Positions 1 through 8,937 of a stretch of 64,000 bases of DNA are shown here, in pieces. The number at the start of each line of letters is the position of its first letter. The stretch's first letter is position 1. The notes under the pieces are model-generated. The model did not search any database, was not told the origin of the DNA, and saw only the letters and a list, made by a program, of their open reading frames with translations. Source of the stretch: Mesorhizobium_G sp050247155 (lineage in GTDB: Bacteria > Pseudomonadota > Alphaproteobacteria > Rhizobiales > Rhizobiaceae); contig JBFWUS010000018.1 of the NCBI GenBank assembly GCA_050247155.1, positions 1-64,000 of the forward strand. Direction: 5' to 3'. The position numbers were made by a program, and so were the translations under genes.

Positions 1-664
1 ACTCTCCCTTCGACTTCTGACCGTTTGGATCGCCTTGCCCCCCAAGTCCGGCTTTGGCGGCCGCGGCATAGAGATCGGCGGCATTCAGTCCCCTGCCCTG
101 CCCGCCGGGTGTAGTTCTCTCTTGGGTAGTCTCGGTTTCGGGAGCGTTTCCTCGGTCGATCTGAACAGCAATAGGCGAGTCATAGGCAGCGTCGCCTGCC
201 TGGTAGCGCGCCATGCGCTGCCTCTGCTGCTCGCGCAGATACTGCTCCTCGTGCTCCCGGCGAAGACGGGCTCGCCAGACATGCTCTGGTTCGAGTTCCG
301 GTTCCTTGATCTCCCGCGCGGGAGCTGCCGGCGCTGCGGCAGGCGCGGGCTTGAACGGGTTGGCGGCAGGCTGTTGCGGGACGGGTTCCGGACGGAAAAG
401 AACTGGTTCGGCCGGAGCGGCTATCACGCCGTCGCCGACGCCACGCTTGAGGCGGTCAGCGAAGTCGCTGGCGGGCGGCGAGTTCGAAGCATCGCCGATG
501 CCATCATTGTTCCGGAAATACAGTCCCCGCGTCGACAAGCCATAGATGATGACCGCAAAGAACAGGATCGCGAGGACGATTGCCGCAATGATCGGCAACC
601 GGTTGAGACGGCGGATGCGCGGCTGATCGTCGGGAAGCGGTTTGGTCGGAAGATCAAGCGACAT
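1..664 (-). CDS. trbI: TrbI, VirB10-type conjugal transfer protein (C-terminus outside window)
   Basis: From an ATG at 664 the minus-strand frame stays open to the window edge, giving about 221 codons; the C-terminal beta-barrel part is missing. TrbI/VirB10 proteins span inner and outer membranes and link the coupling ATPases to the outer-membrane pore of the conjugation type IV secretion system. The visible part has a short charged cytoplasmic start, one hydrophobic segment at about residues 22-41, and then a long Pro/Ala/Gln-rich periplasmic linker, as the family shows. It starts four bases after the trbH stop and is the last known gene of the trb operon. Identity rests on this architecture plus gene order. 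Confidence 0.9.
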   Translation of the reverse strand, partial: MSLDLPTKPLPDDQPRIRRLNRLPIIAAIVLAILFFAVIIYGLSTRGLYFRNNDGIGDASNSPPASDFADRLKRGVGDGVIAAPAEPVLFRPEPVPQQPAANPFKPAPAAAPAAPAREIKEPELEPEHVWRARLRREHEEQYLREQQRQRMARYQAGDAAYDSPIAVQIDRGNAPETETTQERTTPGGQGRGLNAADLYAAAAKAGLGGQGDPNGQKSKGE

Positions 665-668
665 TGTT

Positions 669-1112
669 TTAGCCTCTCCGCTTGATGGACACGGGGCTAG
701 TTGGTTCGACGCTGTCACCTGTCACGCGATAGACCCGGCCGAGGTCGGCGGCTTCCGTCGCGAGACGCACCAGGACATTGCCCTCGAATTCTTCGACGAC
801 ATAGGCCAACGGAAGTCCGGAGCTCGGTTTCTCGGTGGCTGGCGCGATGGTGTAGCCGGCACGCGTCAACGATCCCTCGAGCGCTGTCGCGAATGCTGTT
901 TCGTCACCTTTGATCTGCACGGCCTGAGGCGCAGCGACCTCCGTGAACCTTGCCGTTATGTCGTCGGCGATCACCTGCGAGGCAGCCGGCGAGAGTTCTG
1001 GCATGGCGCGGCTGGCAGGAAGCCCGCTCGGGCCGAGCGTCTGGCAAGCAGTAAGAGCGACCGACAAGGCGATGGCGGCGAAGCCATTGAGAAACTGGTG
1101 GACGATGCACAT
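669..1112 (-). CDS. trbH: TrbH, conjugal transfer lipoprotein
   Basis: 147 residues from an ATG at 1112, preceded by a GGAGGG ribosome site; an upstream in-frame start at 1163 would place extra residues before the signal peptide and is less likely. The N-terminus is a lipoprotein signal ending in a lipobox LTAC at about residues 20-23, so the mature protein should be anchored by a lipidated cysteine, probably in the outer membrane. TrbH is the small VirB7-like lipoprotein of the Ti-type trb system, thought to support the outer-membrane core together with TrbG and TrbI. It lies between trbG (gap of four bases) and trbI. Sequence outside the lipobox is poorly conserved, so gene order carries much of the call. 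Confidence 0.88.
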   Translation of the reverse strand: MCIVHQFLNGFAAIALSVALTACQTLGPSGLPASRAMPELSPAASQVIADDITARFTEVAAPQAVQIKGDETAFATALEGSLTRAGYTIAPATEKPSSGLPLAYVVEEFEGNVLVRLATEAADLGRVYRVTGDSVEPTSPVSIKRRG

Positions 1113-1116
1113 CGGA

Positions 1117-1941
1117 TCACCCTCCCCTCGTGATGGTGATCTTTTCTTGTTTCCAACCCACACCAGAGACCAGGATCGCCTTGTCGACCTGGTAGTCGAC
1201 CACCATGGTCGATCCCTTCAGGCGATAGTTGACGATGCGGTTCTGGCCGCCGGACACGACGAAGAGAACGGGCGCATCGCGGCTGGCCAGCGACGCCGGA
1301 AAATGAATGTAGGTCTTTTCGCCATCGGAATAGACGCGACTCGGTTTCCAGCGGGCTCGGCCCGACATCTTGTAGGAGAAGTTCAGGTTTTCGGGATTGC
1401 CGGTTGTTCCCGTTGAACCGATGTCGAGCCGGGAGTTGACCTCCTTGAACTTCTCGTTGACGTCCTCCGGGTATTCGAAGCCGACGCGGGCCATGTAGTG
1501 TTCCTGTGCCGATTTGAGCTGGATGTGATAGGTGCGCCGCGACGTCGTCACCACCATCGATGAGACCAATCCGGGCTCCGATGGCTTGATCACCAGATGC
1601 ACCGCCTGACCGTTGGCCGGTCCGGATGTCGCCGGCTCGACCTTCCAGCGCACGGTGTCGCCGACCAAGACGTCGCGCACCACCTCGCCCGCTTGCAACT
1701 CGATATCGCAAACCTGTAGCGGTGAGCACACGACGGATGGCTGGACCTCGCCGAACAGGAAGATGACCTTGCCGTCCGCGCCTTTGGTCACGAGACCTTT
1801 CGAGCCGCGCCATTGCCCGGAGATGCGCGCGCCTTTGGCTTCGTTTGAGGTGAAGTCCTGCCCAAAGGCGGTGTCGCCTGAGGCGGCAACCGCCGCTATT
1901 GCCAGGAGCAGCGCGGAGCGCCGCCGGGATCGGTGGAACAT
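1117..1941 (-). CDS. trbG: TrbG, VirB9-type conjugal transfer protein
   Basis: 274 residues with a Sec signal peptide (hydrophobic core at about residues 9-22, cleavage probably after AFG). VirB9/TrbG is a periplasmic component of the outer-membrane core complex that contacts VirB7 and VirB10. The body shows the family's beta-rich organisation, with an N-terminal domain ending near residue 150 and a C-terminal domain containing a Y-x-D-G-x-K-T-Y-I-x-F-P motif at about residues 205-220, which is typical of VirB9/TrbG. Length matches the family. It sits between trbF and trbH in the usual order. Confidence 0.94.
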   Translation of the reverse strand: MFHRSRRRSALLLAIAAVAASGDTAFGQDFTSNEAKGARISGQWRGSKGLVTKGADGKVIFLFGEVQPSVVCSPLQVCDIELQAGEVVRDVLVGDTVRWKVEPATSGPANGQAVHLVIKPSEPGLVSSMVVTTSRRTYHIQLKSAQEHYMARVGFEYPEDVNEKFKEVNSRLDIGSTGTTGNPENLNFSYKMSGRARWKPSRVYSDGEKTYIHFPASLASRDAPVLFVVSGGQNRIVNYRLKGSTMVVDYQVDKAILVSGVGWKQEKITITRGG

Positions 1942-1962
1942 GGGAGTAAACCTTTCGGAAGA

Positions 1963-2631
1963 TCAGAGTTGGGCCGTCCAGTCGAAGTCCCGGAGGTAGA
2001 GACCGATCGGATTGAGCCGGATGATTTCTTCGTCCTGGGGCGGCGTTAGCGTAACCGTCGCTACGCCGCGGAACCGGCGCGTCGCCGTTTCCTTGCCCTT
2101 GCGGTCGCGCTCGAACTCGGTCCAGTCGACCTGATAGCTCTGGTTCGAGAGCGCCACGACATTGTTGACTTCAATCGAGACGGTGGCTGCCTTGGCGCGT
2201 TCAAAGGGCGAGTTGCCCCGAAACCATGCATTGACCTTCTCGGTCGCCGGATCGGAGGTTCTGAGTAGTGCGTAGGTGCGATCGATGTATTGCTTCTGCA
2301 CGACGGAGTCGGGCGTGATGGAGCGGAAGCTGGTGATGAAGCCGCCAAGTGTTGCGCGCACCACGCGAGGATCGGCGTATTCGATCTGCTGCGGATAGCC
2401 GGCGACGGCGGCCGTTCCCAGTTTGTCGACTTCGACAATGTAGGGGACGAGTTTCACCTGAGTGCTCTGGTAGAGCGCATAGGTGAACCCGACCATGGCC
2501 ATAGCCATGCCGACGACACCGACAATCCTCCAGGACTGGGCGGAACGGACATAGCTGCCATAGCGCTCATTCCATTCCTGGCGCGCGGCAAGATAGGGAT
2601 TGTCGGGATGGTCTTTTCTGGCCATCGGCAT
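1963..2631 (-). CDS. trbF: TrbF, VirB8-type inner-membrane protein
   Basis: 222 residues. A cytoplasmic N-terminus carrying the NPYLAARQEWNERYG block typical of TrbF is followed by a single membrane segment at about residues 36-56 and a periplasmic VirB8/NTF2-like domain containing the YxxQ-YIDRTYALLRT region. VirB8 proteins nucleate assembly of the inner-membrane complex and bridge it to VirB9 and VirB10. The length is normal for the family. It lies 21 bases upstream of trbG and 24 bases downstream of trbL in the same operon. Nothing unusual is seen. Confidence 0.94.
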   Translation of the reverse strand: MPMARKDHPDNPYLAARQEWNERYGSYVRSAQSWRIVGVVGMAMAMVGFTYALYQSTQVKLVPYIVEVDKLGTAAVAGYPQQIEYADPRVVRATLGGFITSFRSITPDSVVQKQYIDRTYALLRTSDPATEKVNAWFRGNSPFERAKAATVSIEVNNVVALSNQSYQVDWTEFERDRKGKETATRRFRGVATVTLTPPQDEEIIRLNPIGLYLRDFDWTAQL

Positions 2632-2655
2632 CGGTCTCGTTTCTGAGTTGAGGGA

Positions 2656-3840
2656 TTAAGGTTTCAGCGGGTTGGAGCCACCGGAAGGTGGAGCGGGTTT
2701 GCCCGGTGTTCGCGCGGCGTCCAGCTTGGCGTTGGCGAGCCCGAGCGTTGTCGAGCCATAAGAGCCCGGCGCACCGATCGCCTGATCCTTGGCGGCTGAG
2801 GCAACAGCCCCGCTCGTGGCGCCAATGCCAGCGAACGCGCCCTTCATGGCAGCCGAGGCGAAAGACGCCCCCCCTTGGCGTGCTTCCGAGTAGGCGGCCG
2901 AGGCCGTACGCGCGCCGCCGACGCCAACCGCGCCGGCTCCAGCGCCGAAGGTTGCTGCCTGACCGCCATGACGAATGGTTTCCATGCCGCCGGTGACGGA
3001 AACGCCCTGCACCAGACCCTGCAGGATAGGCGGCACGTACATCGAGATGATGAAAATCACGACGGAGATACCGGCGATGGCGAGTGTTGTGATGAACTGA
3101 TCGGAGGTGGCGGTGGGCGCATTTGCCAGCCCGAGAAGGATATCCGACCCGATCCGTGCGATCATAACGAGCCCCATCAGCTTCATGCCAACGGAGAAGG
3201 CATAGATTAGGTACCGAACGGCAAAATCCTTGGTGAAGCTGGAGCCGCCCAAACCAAGCATGATCATGCCGGCGAGAAGGCATACGTACATTTCGACCAT
3301 CACCGAGACGAATATGGCGGCCACCAGGCTGAATGACACCACGACAACAATCATTGCGAAGAAGGCGGCGATCGCCAGCGCGTTGTCTTCAAACAGTCCG
3401 AACTGCGCTTGCTCGGACATCTTCGATGCGACGCTGATGCCGGCATCGAATATCTCCGCCGGTGAAGCCGAACCGCCGTTGGCGCCGATCTGAAACAGGC
3501 TGTCGACAACGGCTTTGGCGAACGCTGGACCCTGGTCGAGGATGAACGCGAACAGACCGATGAACAGGATGCGTCGGACAAGCTCGGCAAACCATGAATC
3601 GAGCGATGCGGAATTGATTGCCAGCCAGATTGCCGCAATGCCTATCTCGATCGTCGCCAATATCCAGAACAGGGAACGAGCCGCATTCAGGATGGTTGTC
3701 TCCCATCCCTTGGCTGCCGTGACGACCGAGTTCTCAAGCGTTGTGAGCACGTCGCCCTGCTGCGCAAGCGCAGGGTCGATCGCAATTGCGATTACGGCTG
3801 ATGCTGCGATCAGTGTTTGCCGTTGCCCCAGACTTACCAT
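2656..3840 (-). CDS. trbL: TrbL, VirB6-type polytopic membrane protein
   Basis: 394 residues with a signal-like N-terminus, then five to six strongly hydrophobic segments between about residues 50 and 270, and a hydrophilic Gly/Ala/Ser-rich C-terminal tail. That is the layout of TrbL/VirB6, the inner-membrane channel component of P-type conjugation systems. The ATG overlaps the trbK stop inside the bases ATGGTAA, so translation is probably coupled. The tail is low complexity and ends in a proline-rich stretch. The call is supported by topology, length and position between trbK and trbF. Confidence 0.93.
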   Translation of the reverse strand: MVSLGQRQTLIAASAVIAIAIDPALAQQGDVLTTLENSVVTAAKGWETTILNAARSLFWILATIEIGIAAIWLAINSASLDSWFAELVRRILFIGLFAFILDQGPAFAKAVVDSLFQIGANGGSASPAEIFDAGISVASKMSEQAQFGLFEDNALAIAAFFAMIVVVVSFSLVAAIFVSVMVEMYVCLLAGMIMLGLGGSSFTKDFAVRYLIYAFSVGMKLMGLVMIARIGSDILLGLANAPTATSDQFITTLAIAGISVVIFIISMYVPPILQGLVQGVSVTGGMETIRHGGQAATFGAGAGAVGVGGARTASAAYSEARQGGASFASAAMKGAFAGIGATSGAVASAAKDQAIGAPGSYGSTTLGLANAKLDAARTPGKPAPPSGGSNPLKP

Positions 3841-4025
3841 CGCGGCGCCATCTTCTGCCCGGCGGGTATTTCCTTGGGTCCATCACCGCCAAAGAAATTC
3901 TCGCGCACCGCTTCATGCTTGGAAGAGGAGCTTGTTTCATTCGCCGGTGCACTGACCCATAGACGGTTCGCGAGAACCACGGCGACAGCGATCAGCACGA
4001 TGGAGACGACGATCAGCCTCACCAC
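3834..4025 (-). CDS. trbK: TrbK, entry-exclusion protein
   Basis: 63 residues from a GTG at 4025; a second GTG follows immediately and is an equal candidate. The protein is one membrane segment (about residues 2-20) followed by a short polar periplasmic tail. TrbK of Ti-type systems is associated with entry exclusion, meaning it lowers conjugation between cells that already hold the plasmid. Its tail ends RENFF...IP.GQKM.PRW, almost the same ending as TrbJ just upstream. The start overlaps the trbJ stop (GTGGTGA) and its own stop overlaps the trbL start. The family is very small and variable, so gene order is the main support. Confidence 0.85.
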   Translation of the reverse strand: MVRLIVVSIVLIAVAVVLANRLWVSAPANETSSSSKHEAVRENFFGGDGPKEIPAGQKMAPRW

Positions 4026-4843
4026 CGTGGCTCCATCTTCTGCCCAGTTGGAATGCCGCCAACCGGTGCGTTGAAGAACTTTTCGCGCCTTGCCTGCGCC
4101 AAGTCTTCCTTCGCCTGTTCGGAATTGTACCAGGCGCCCATCATGGTCATCTGCTGGGAGAAGAGGCCGCGCAGCTTCTGCATCTGCTCGACTTGGCTGG
4201 CTGCGATCTTGTGGCCGACCTGCAGAGCTTTCATTTGGCCGTCGGCGGATTCAGACATCGAACGGAGCTGCCGTGACGTCGCTTCCTCTGAGGCGAACTG
4301 TTCGGCCGTCAGGCTCGCGGCCTTTAGTGTGCCGCCAATCGTGTCCCGATTGGTTTCGGACCAGCTTTGCCAGTTGTTTGAGAAGGACTGGCCGGTCGGC
4401 AAATCGGTCTTGAAGTCGGCGTAGCTCTTGAAGCGCTGTTTGAGCACATCGTCGGCATTGCCCATCGAGAAGGCGATGCCCTGCCCCTGGCTGACGATTG
4501 ACTGGAGTTTGTTGAGGTCTCGCTCGACATTGCCCCAGATGTGGGATGGCAACTGGGCGGTGTTCTGCAGCATGTTTTCGTAGATGCGCAGCTGGTTCTG
4601 GATTTGCTCGGCCAGCTGCGAGATCTGCGTGATCTGGTTGTTGATCTGCTCGGTCGACTGTCCGACCAGGCTGATCAGCTCTCCATTGTTGAGAAGCTGG
4701 GTCCACTCGGTCGCGCCTCCGCCGGCGGCGCCAGCGTGGGCTGGCGACGAGATCGCCGTTGACATCGCCAACGCACTCGACAGGATCAAGTTCGTGGTTC
4801 GCCGGTGGATGCTCGGCCTACTGTGGTTCGTCGATGCCGACAT
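4019..4843 (-). CDS. trbJ: TrbJ, VirB5-type pilus/mating-pair protein
   Basis: 274 residues from an ATG at 4843 with a GAGAGGGA ribosome site; the frame is open further upstream, but those codons lie inside trbE. A signal peptide (hydrophobic stretch at about residues 18-35, cleavage after AHA) is followed by a helical Gln/Asn-rich protein with the WTQLLNN and LVGQSTEQINNQ blocks known from TrbJ. VirB5/TrbJ is a minor pilus-tip or periplasmic adhesin-like component. The gene overlaps the end of trbE by 26 bases. Its last residues (IPTGQKMEPRW) are near-identical to the end of TrbK, which is described in the findings. Confidence 0.92.
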   Translation of the reverse strand: MSASTNHSRPSIHRRTTNLILSSALAMSTAISSPAHAGAAGGGATEWTQLLNNGELISLVGQSTEQINNQITQISQLAEQIQNQLRIYENMLQNTAQLPSHIWGNVERDLNKLQSIVSQGQGIAFSMGNADDVLKQRFKSYADFKTDLPTGQSFSNNWQSWSETNRDTIGGTLKAASLTAEQFASEEATSRQLRSMSESADGQMKALQVGHKIAASQVEQMQKLRGLFSQQMTMMGAWYNSEQAKEDLAQARREKFFNAPVGGIPTGQKMEPRW

Positions 4844-7250
4844 GATCGATCCCTCTCTGCTTGAGCCAATGGTTCGGCCAGGCGCTGCGATGAGCCTTGA
4901 CCAGATTGTCGATGTGCTTGAGGTCATCCTTGCCCGTCGCGCCGACGAAGGAGAGCGCGATCGGACCAAGCGCCATGTCGAAGAGGCGGCGGCCCTCAGG
5001 TGAGACGACGTAGTATTCGCGTTTGGGCGTGGCGTTGGCGACGATCTCGATCTGCCGCTCGTTGAAGCCGATACGTTCGTAGAACTCGCGCGTGCCGGGC
5101 TCCCGCGCCGCCCCATTGGGCAGGCAAATCTTGGTCGGGCAGGATTCCTTCAGCACATCGATGATGCCGGATTGTTCCGCGTCGGAGATGGATTGTGTGG
5201 CGAGCACGACCGCGCAGTTTGCCTTGCGCAGCACCTTCAGCCATTCTCGTATCTTCTCTCGGAAGACCGCATGACCGAGCATGAGCCAGGCCTCGTCGAG
5301 AATGATCAGGCTGGGCGCGCCGGTGAGACGTTTTTCGATGCGGCGGAAGAGATAGAGCAGGACCGGTAGCAAGTTCCGGTCGCCCATGTTCATAAGCTGC
5401 TCGATCTCAAAAGTCTGGAACGACGAGAGCGTCAGCCCGTCCTGTTCAGCATCGAGCAGATGACCCATCGGGCCATCAACGGTGTAGTGGTGCAAGGCTT
5501 CCTTGATGTCACGCAGCTGCACGCCGGAGACGAAGTCCGACAGCGATCTCCCTTGCGAATTGGCCATCAGACCGAGCTGGCGTGCGATCGCGTTGCGATG
5601 TTCCGGCAAAACCTTGACGCCCTGCAGCGCAATCAGCGTCTCGATCCATTCGGCCGCCCAGGCGCGATCGCCCGTCGTGTCGAGTTCAGCTAGAGGGCAG
5701 AAGGACAGCCCCTCCCCTGCTCCGACATCATAGTGGTCGCCGCCGACGCCTAGCGTCAGCGGCAACATGGAGCGGCCCTTGTCGAAGCAGAAGAGCTGTG
5801 CAGACGGATAGCGGCGGAACTGTGCCGCGAGGAAGCCAAGCAGGGTCGACTTGCCCGACCCGGTCGGACCGAACACCAACGTGTGGCCGAGATCGCCGGA
5901 GTGGAGATTGAGCCGGAACGGGGTTGAGCCCGAGGCCACCTGGCAGAGCGGCGGCGAGTTCTCCGGATAGAAGGGGCAAGGCGCCACCGCTTCACCCGAC
6001 CAGACCGAGTTCAGCGGGATCAAGTCGGCGAGATTGCGTGTGTGGATCAGCGGCTCGCGGATATTGGCGTACCAGTTGCCGGGTAGGCTGCCGAGAAACG
6101 CCTCCGTCGCATTGAGGCTTTCGATGCGCGCGCCAAAACCTTCGGCCTGGATCAGCTGACGCACCGCCTCAGCCTTGCCGCGCAGGCGCTGTTCGTCCTC
6201 GTCGAAGATGATGATGACAGGTGTGTAGTAGCCATAGGCGACGAGTTGCGACGATGCCTGAGCGATCGCGTCCTCGGCTTCCGCGACCATGGCTGCGGCG
6301 TCTTGATCGACGGAGCGCGACTGGGTCTGGAAGAGTTGGTCGAAGAAGGGCCGGACTTTCTGCTGCCACTTCTTGCGGGTGCGCTCGAGCTTCTGACGTG
6401 CCTCGATCGCGTCGAGGAACATGAAACGCGATGACCATCGATAGGAGAGCGGCATCAGGTCGAGCGCGTTCAAAATGCCGGGCCAGCTCTCGGCCGGGAA
6501 ACCGTCAATGGCGACGACAGCGAGGTAGCGATCGTCGACCAGTGGCGCCAGGCCATGATGGAAGTCGGCCGTCACGAGGAAATCGAGATACATCGGGATT
6601 GCGGGCAGGCGGATCGGATGGTTTTGGCCGACCAGGCAGAAGCGGACGAACTGCAGCAACTCGTCGAAGGCGGCGACTTTGCCGCCCTCAACCGTTTCGC
6701 GCGTCACCATGCGGCGGATGGAGACGACATTGCCCATATACTGCTCGAACTCGCGGATGGCGGTCTTGAAGCGGGTAAGCACCGCATCGCCAAAACGCTC
6801 GTTGCGGGATGGCGCATCGGCGTAGACGTAGCGCGCGACGCCGGACGACCGCCTCTCCGGGGACCGGTAGGTGAGCAGCAGGGCGTGCTTGCTCTCATAG
6901 TGCCCGCTCTCGGTCTCGAAATGTCGCCGGCGCTCGCCGTCGATGGCGGCACTTATCGCATCCGGGAAGAAGGAGGCGTCGCGGGACGGATAGGATGTCG
7001 TGGGGATGCGCACCGCCTCGACCTGCACCATCCAACCGGAACCCAATCGGGAAAGGATGGCGTTGATCTGGCGCGAGACCTCGTTGCGCTCAAGCGCCGT
7101 CGAGCTCTCGGAATCCGGTCCGGCAAAATACCAGCCGGCGAGCAGCGAGCCGTCCTTGAGCAACAGGATGCCGTTGTCCACCAGGCCGGCATAGGGCAGC
7201 AGGTCCGAGAATGACGGTCCGGTGTGACGGAATTTTTTGAGCGCAACCAA
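4818..7250 (-). CDS. trbE: TrbE, VirB4-type conjugation ATPase
   Basis: 810 residues, full length for VirB4/TrbE. This ATPase drives assembly of the mating-pair apparatus at the inner membrane. The N-terminal half is the CagE/TrbE/VirB family domain (about 1-410). The C-terminal half has Walker A GPTGSGKST at about residue 460 and a Walker B-like LIILDEAWLML at about 640, then the QSISDAEQS block. The start is a TTG at 7250 preceded by AGGGGA, chosen because the MVALKKFRHTGPSF opening matches the family. It lies 16 bases downstream of trbD and overlaps trbJ. Confidence 0.95.
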   Translation of the reverse strand: MVALKKFRHTGPSFSDLLPYAGLVDNGILLLKDGSLLAGWYFAGPDSESSTALERNEVSRQINAILSRLGSGWMVQVEAVRIPTTSYPSRDASFFPDAISAAIDGERRRHFETESGHYESKHALLLTYRSPERRSSGVARYVYADAPSRNERFGDAVLTRFKTAIREFEQYMGNVVSIRRMVTRETVEGGKVAAFDELLQFVRFCLVGQNHPIRLPAIPMYLDFLVTADFHHGLAPLVDDRYLAVVAIDGFPAESWPGILNALDLMPLSYRWSSRFMFLDAIEARQKLERTRKKWQQKVRPFFDQLFQTQSRSVDQDAAAMVAEAEDAIAQASSQLVAYGYYTPVIIIFDEDEQRLRGKAEAVRQLIQAEGFGARIESLNATEAFLGSLPGNWYANIREPLIHTRNLADLIPLNSVWSGEAVAPCPFYPENSPPLCQVASGSTPFRLNLHSGDLGHTLVFGPTGSGKSTLLGFLAAQFRRYPSAQLFCFDKGRSMLPLTLGVGGDHYDVGAGEGLSFCPLAELDTTGDRAWAAEWIETLIALQGVKVLPEHRNAIARQLGLMANSQGRSLSDFVSGVQLRDIKEALHHYTVDGPMGHLLDAEQDGLTLSSFQTFEIEQLMNMGDRNLLPVLLYLFRRIEKRLTGAPSLIILDEAWLMLGHAVFREKIREWLKVLRKANCAVVLATQSISDAEQSGIIDVLKESCPTKICLPNGAAREPGTREFYERIGFNERQIEIVANATPKREYYVVSPEGRRLFDMALGPIALSFVGATGKDDLKHIDNLVKAHRSAWPNHWLKQRGIDHVGIDEPQ

Positions 7251-7266
7251 ATCCCCTGCCCTCCCC

Positions 7267-7566
7267 TCAGTATTTACGCCAGGGCGTGGAGGTCGGGCGG
7301 TAATGGTGGCGATAGCGCATGTGGCGGAGATAAACGCCGCGCATCATCGGATCGGTTTTTGCCATCTGGCGCAGTAGACCGACGATGACGACCCACACCG
7401 CAATGCCGAACAGCGCCGAGAACCAGGTCAAGACGACGAAGATTAGGATCACCGATGCGAGGCCGGTGACGAGCACAAGCTCACGATCCGCGCCGAAAAG
7501 CAGATTTGGCCGCGACAGCGCCCGGTGAATGCGGACGCGAGCCAAGCTGGAGCCGGTCGCGTCCAT
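7267..7566 (-). CDS. trbD: TrbD, VirB3-type protein
   Basis: 99 residues from an ATG at 7566; a GTG immediately before it at 7569 is possible. The protein carries the SRPNLLFGADRELVL motif typical of VirB3/TrbD and two adjacent hydrophobic segments at about residues 30-66, then a short basic cytoplasmic tail. VirB3-type proteins are small inner-membrane components that work with VirB4; in some systems the two are fused, and here they are neighbours. The start overlaps the trbC stop in the bases TGATG, implying coupled translation. Confidence 0.93.
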   Translation of the reverse strand: MDATGSSLARVRIHRALSRPNLLFGADRELVLVTGLASVILIFVVLTWFSALFGIAVWVVIVGLLRQMAKTDPMMRGVYLRHMRYRHHYRPTSTPWRKY

Positions 7567-7925
7567 CACGCGAAGACCGGAGCGAGGGCCAAGGCAGTGC
7601 CGACTGACGCACCGCCCGCTCCGAAGAGGCCGACGATCTGGGTCGCGCCAAGCAGGATGCCGGCGACCAGCACGATGTATGTCAGCCGCCGCGCGAAATC
7701 GTTCAGCTCACCGCCGAAGATCAGCATGCCGCCGGCGATCGCCACGGCCGCCAGCGCGATCATGCCGGCGACAGGCCCCGTGATCGATTGCTGGATCTGC
7801 TGCAGCGGTCCCTCCCACGGCAAGCCACCCCCACCGCCCGCGGCAAACGTCGGTGAAGCGACAAGCGTTGCTGCACCGGTGCTCAAAAATCGAGCAATAG
7901 CATTTAAAAACAATAGCTTATGCAC
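7566..7925 (-). CDS. trbC: TrbC, VirB2-type pilin
   Basis: About 119 residues from a GTG at 7925, which has a GGAGAA site nine bases upstream; ATGs at 7940 and 7946 and an open frame up to 8006 are alternatives that overlap trbB more deeply. A signal peptide ends in FAA before a Gly-rich start of the mature protein, then LPWEGPLQQIQQSITGPVAG and two hydrophobic segments, the classical TrbC/VirB2 pilin arrangement. TrbC-type pilins are processed and cyclised to form the conjugative pilus. The sequence match is strong; only the start is uncertain. Confidence 0.9.
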   Translation of the reverse strand: MHKLLFLNAIARFLSTGAATLVASPTFAAGGGGGLPWEGPLQQIQQSITGPVAGMIALAAVAIAGGMLIFGGELNDFARRLTYIVLVAGILLGATQIVGLFGAGGASVGTALALAPVFA

Positions 7926-8937
7926 TTTCCAATTCTCCATCTGCATAGGGAACGACGACGTATTCGTCCTTCCGGAATCCCTCGACGTGCAGGATCTGGC
8001 TGACACGGCGTCCCGTTGGCGTCCTCTCGATGAAGATCACCATGTCGACGGCCTCGCCGATCACTTCAGGCATCGGGGTCGTACTGACCTCGGCGACGAG
8101 TTGCTCAAGGCGCGTGAGCGCCGCATAGGCGCTGTTGGCATGAATGGTTGCGATGCCGCCGGGGTGACCGGTGTTCCAGGCCTTGAGCAGCGTGAGTGCT
8201 GCCCCATCCCTCACCTCGCCGACGATGATGCGGTCGGGACGAAGGCGCATTGTCGACTTGAGCAGCCGGCCCATGTCCACGGTGTCTGACGTATGGAGAT
8301 ACACCGCATTGTCGGCGGAGCATTGGATCTCCGCCGTGTCTTCGAGAATGACCAGACGGTGCTCCGGCGAGATACCCACAATCTCACCGATGATCGCATT
8401 GGTGAGCGTCGTCTTGCCGGACCCTGTGCCGCCGGCGACAACGATATTGAGGCGGTTTGCAACCGCATTGCGGATGATCCTGGCTTGCGTCTCGTTGAGG
8501 ATGTCGCTCCAGACATAGCTTTCGAGCGGGAAGAGCCGGGTAGCCCTCTTGCGGATGCAGAACACCGGCGAGGGCACGACCGGCGTCAACAGCCCTTCGA
8601 AGCGATGACCGCCGATCGGCAGCTCGCCGGAGATGATTGGCTGGTCAGTGGTCACCTCGGTGCCGAGTGCATGCGCGACGGCGCCGATGATCGTCTCGGC
8701 CGCCTGTGCGCTCAGATTGCCGCAGAGTTCCATCTCTTCGCCGATCCGTTCGACGAAGAGCTGACCGTCCGGGTTGAGCATGATCTCGACGACGAGCGTG
8801 TCGTCGAGATGTCCACCGATGGTAGACCCGAGCGCCTCCCTGAGCTTGCGCTCGAGGCGCTGGCGGGATCCTGCTGCTGGCATGGGTGTGACACCGATAT
8901 GGAAGGAAGGCTGGAGGCTCACGCGGCGATATCCCAT
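7918..8937 (-). CDS. trbB: TrbB, VirB11-type secretion ATPase
   Basis: 339 residues. TrbB/VirB11 is a hexameric traffic ATPase at the cytoplasmic face of the type IV secretion machine. Visible motifs are Walker A GGTGSGKTT at about residue 168, an Asp box with LEDTAEIQ, a Walker B-like RIIVGEVRDG and the His box GHPGGIATIHA. The ATG at 8937 lies inside the 3' end of traI (19-base overlap), and the stop overlaps the start of trbC. Length and motif spacing match the family. An internal ATG at about residue 19 (MPAAGSRQ) is an alternative start. Confidence 0.95.
   Translation of the reverse strand: MGYRRVSLQPSFHIGVTPMPAAGSRQRLERKLREALGSTIGGHLDDTLVVEIMLNPDGQLFVERIGEEMELCGNLSAQAAETIIGAVAHALGTEVTTDQPIISGELPIGGHRFEGLLTPVVPSPVFCIRKRATRLFPLESYVWSDILNETQARIIRNAVANRLNIVVAGGTGSGKTTLTNAIIGEIVGISPEHRLVILEDTAEIQCSADNAVYLHTSDTVDMGRLLKSTMRLRPDRIIVGEVRDGAALTLLKAWNTGHPGGIATIHANSAYAALTRLEQLVAEVSTTPMPEVIGEAVDMVIFIERTPTGRRVSQILHVEGFRKDEYVVVPYADGELESA

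Noticed and set aside
971..1813. Long minus-strand open frame of 280 codons
   Set aside because: It lies in a different frame over trbG and trbH, is arginine-rich and has no family motifs, so it is a GC-rich shadow.
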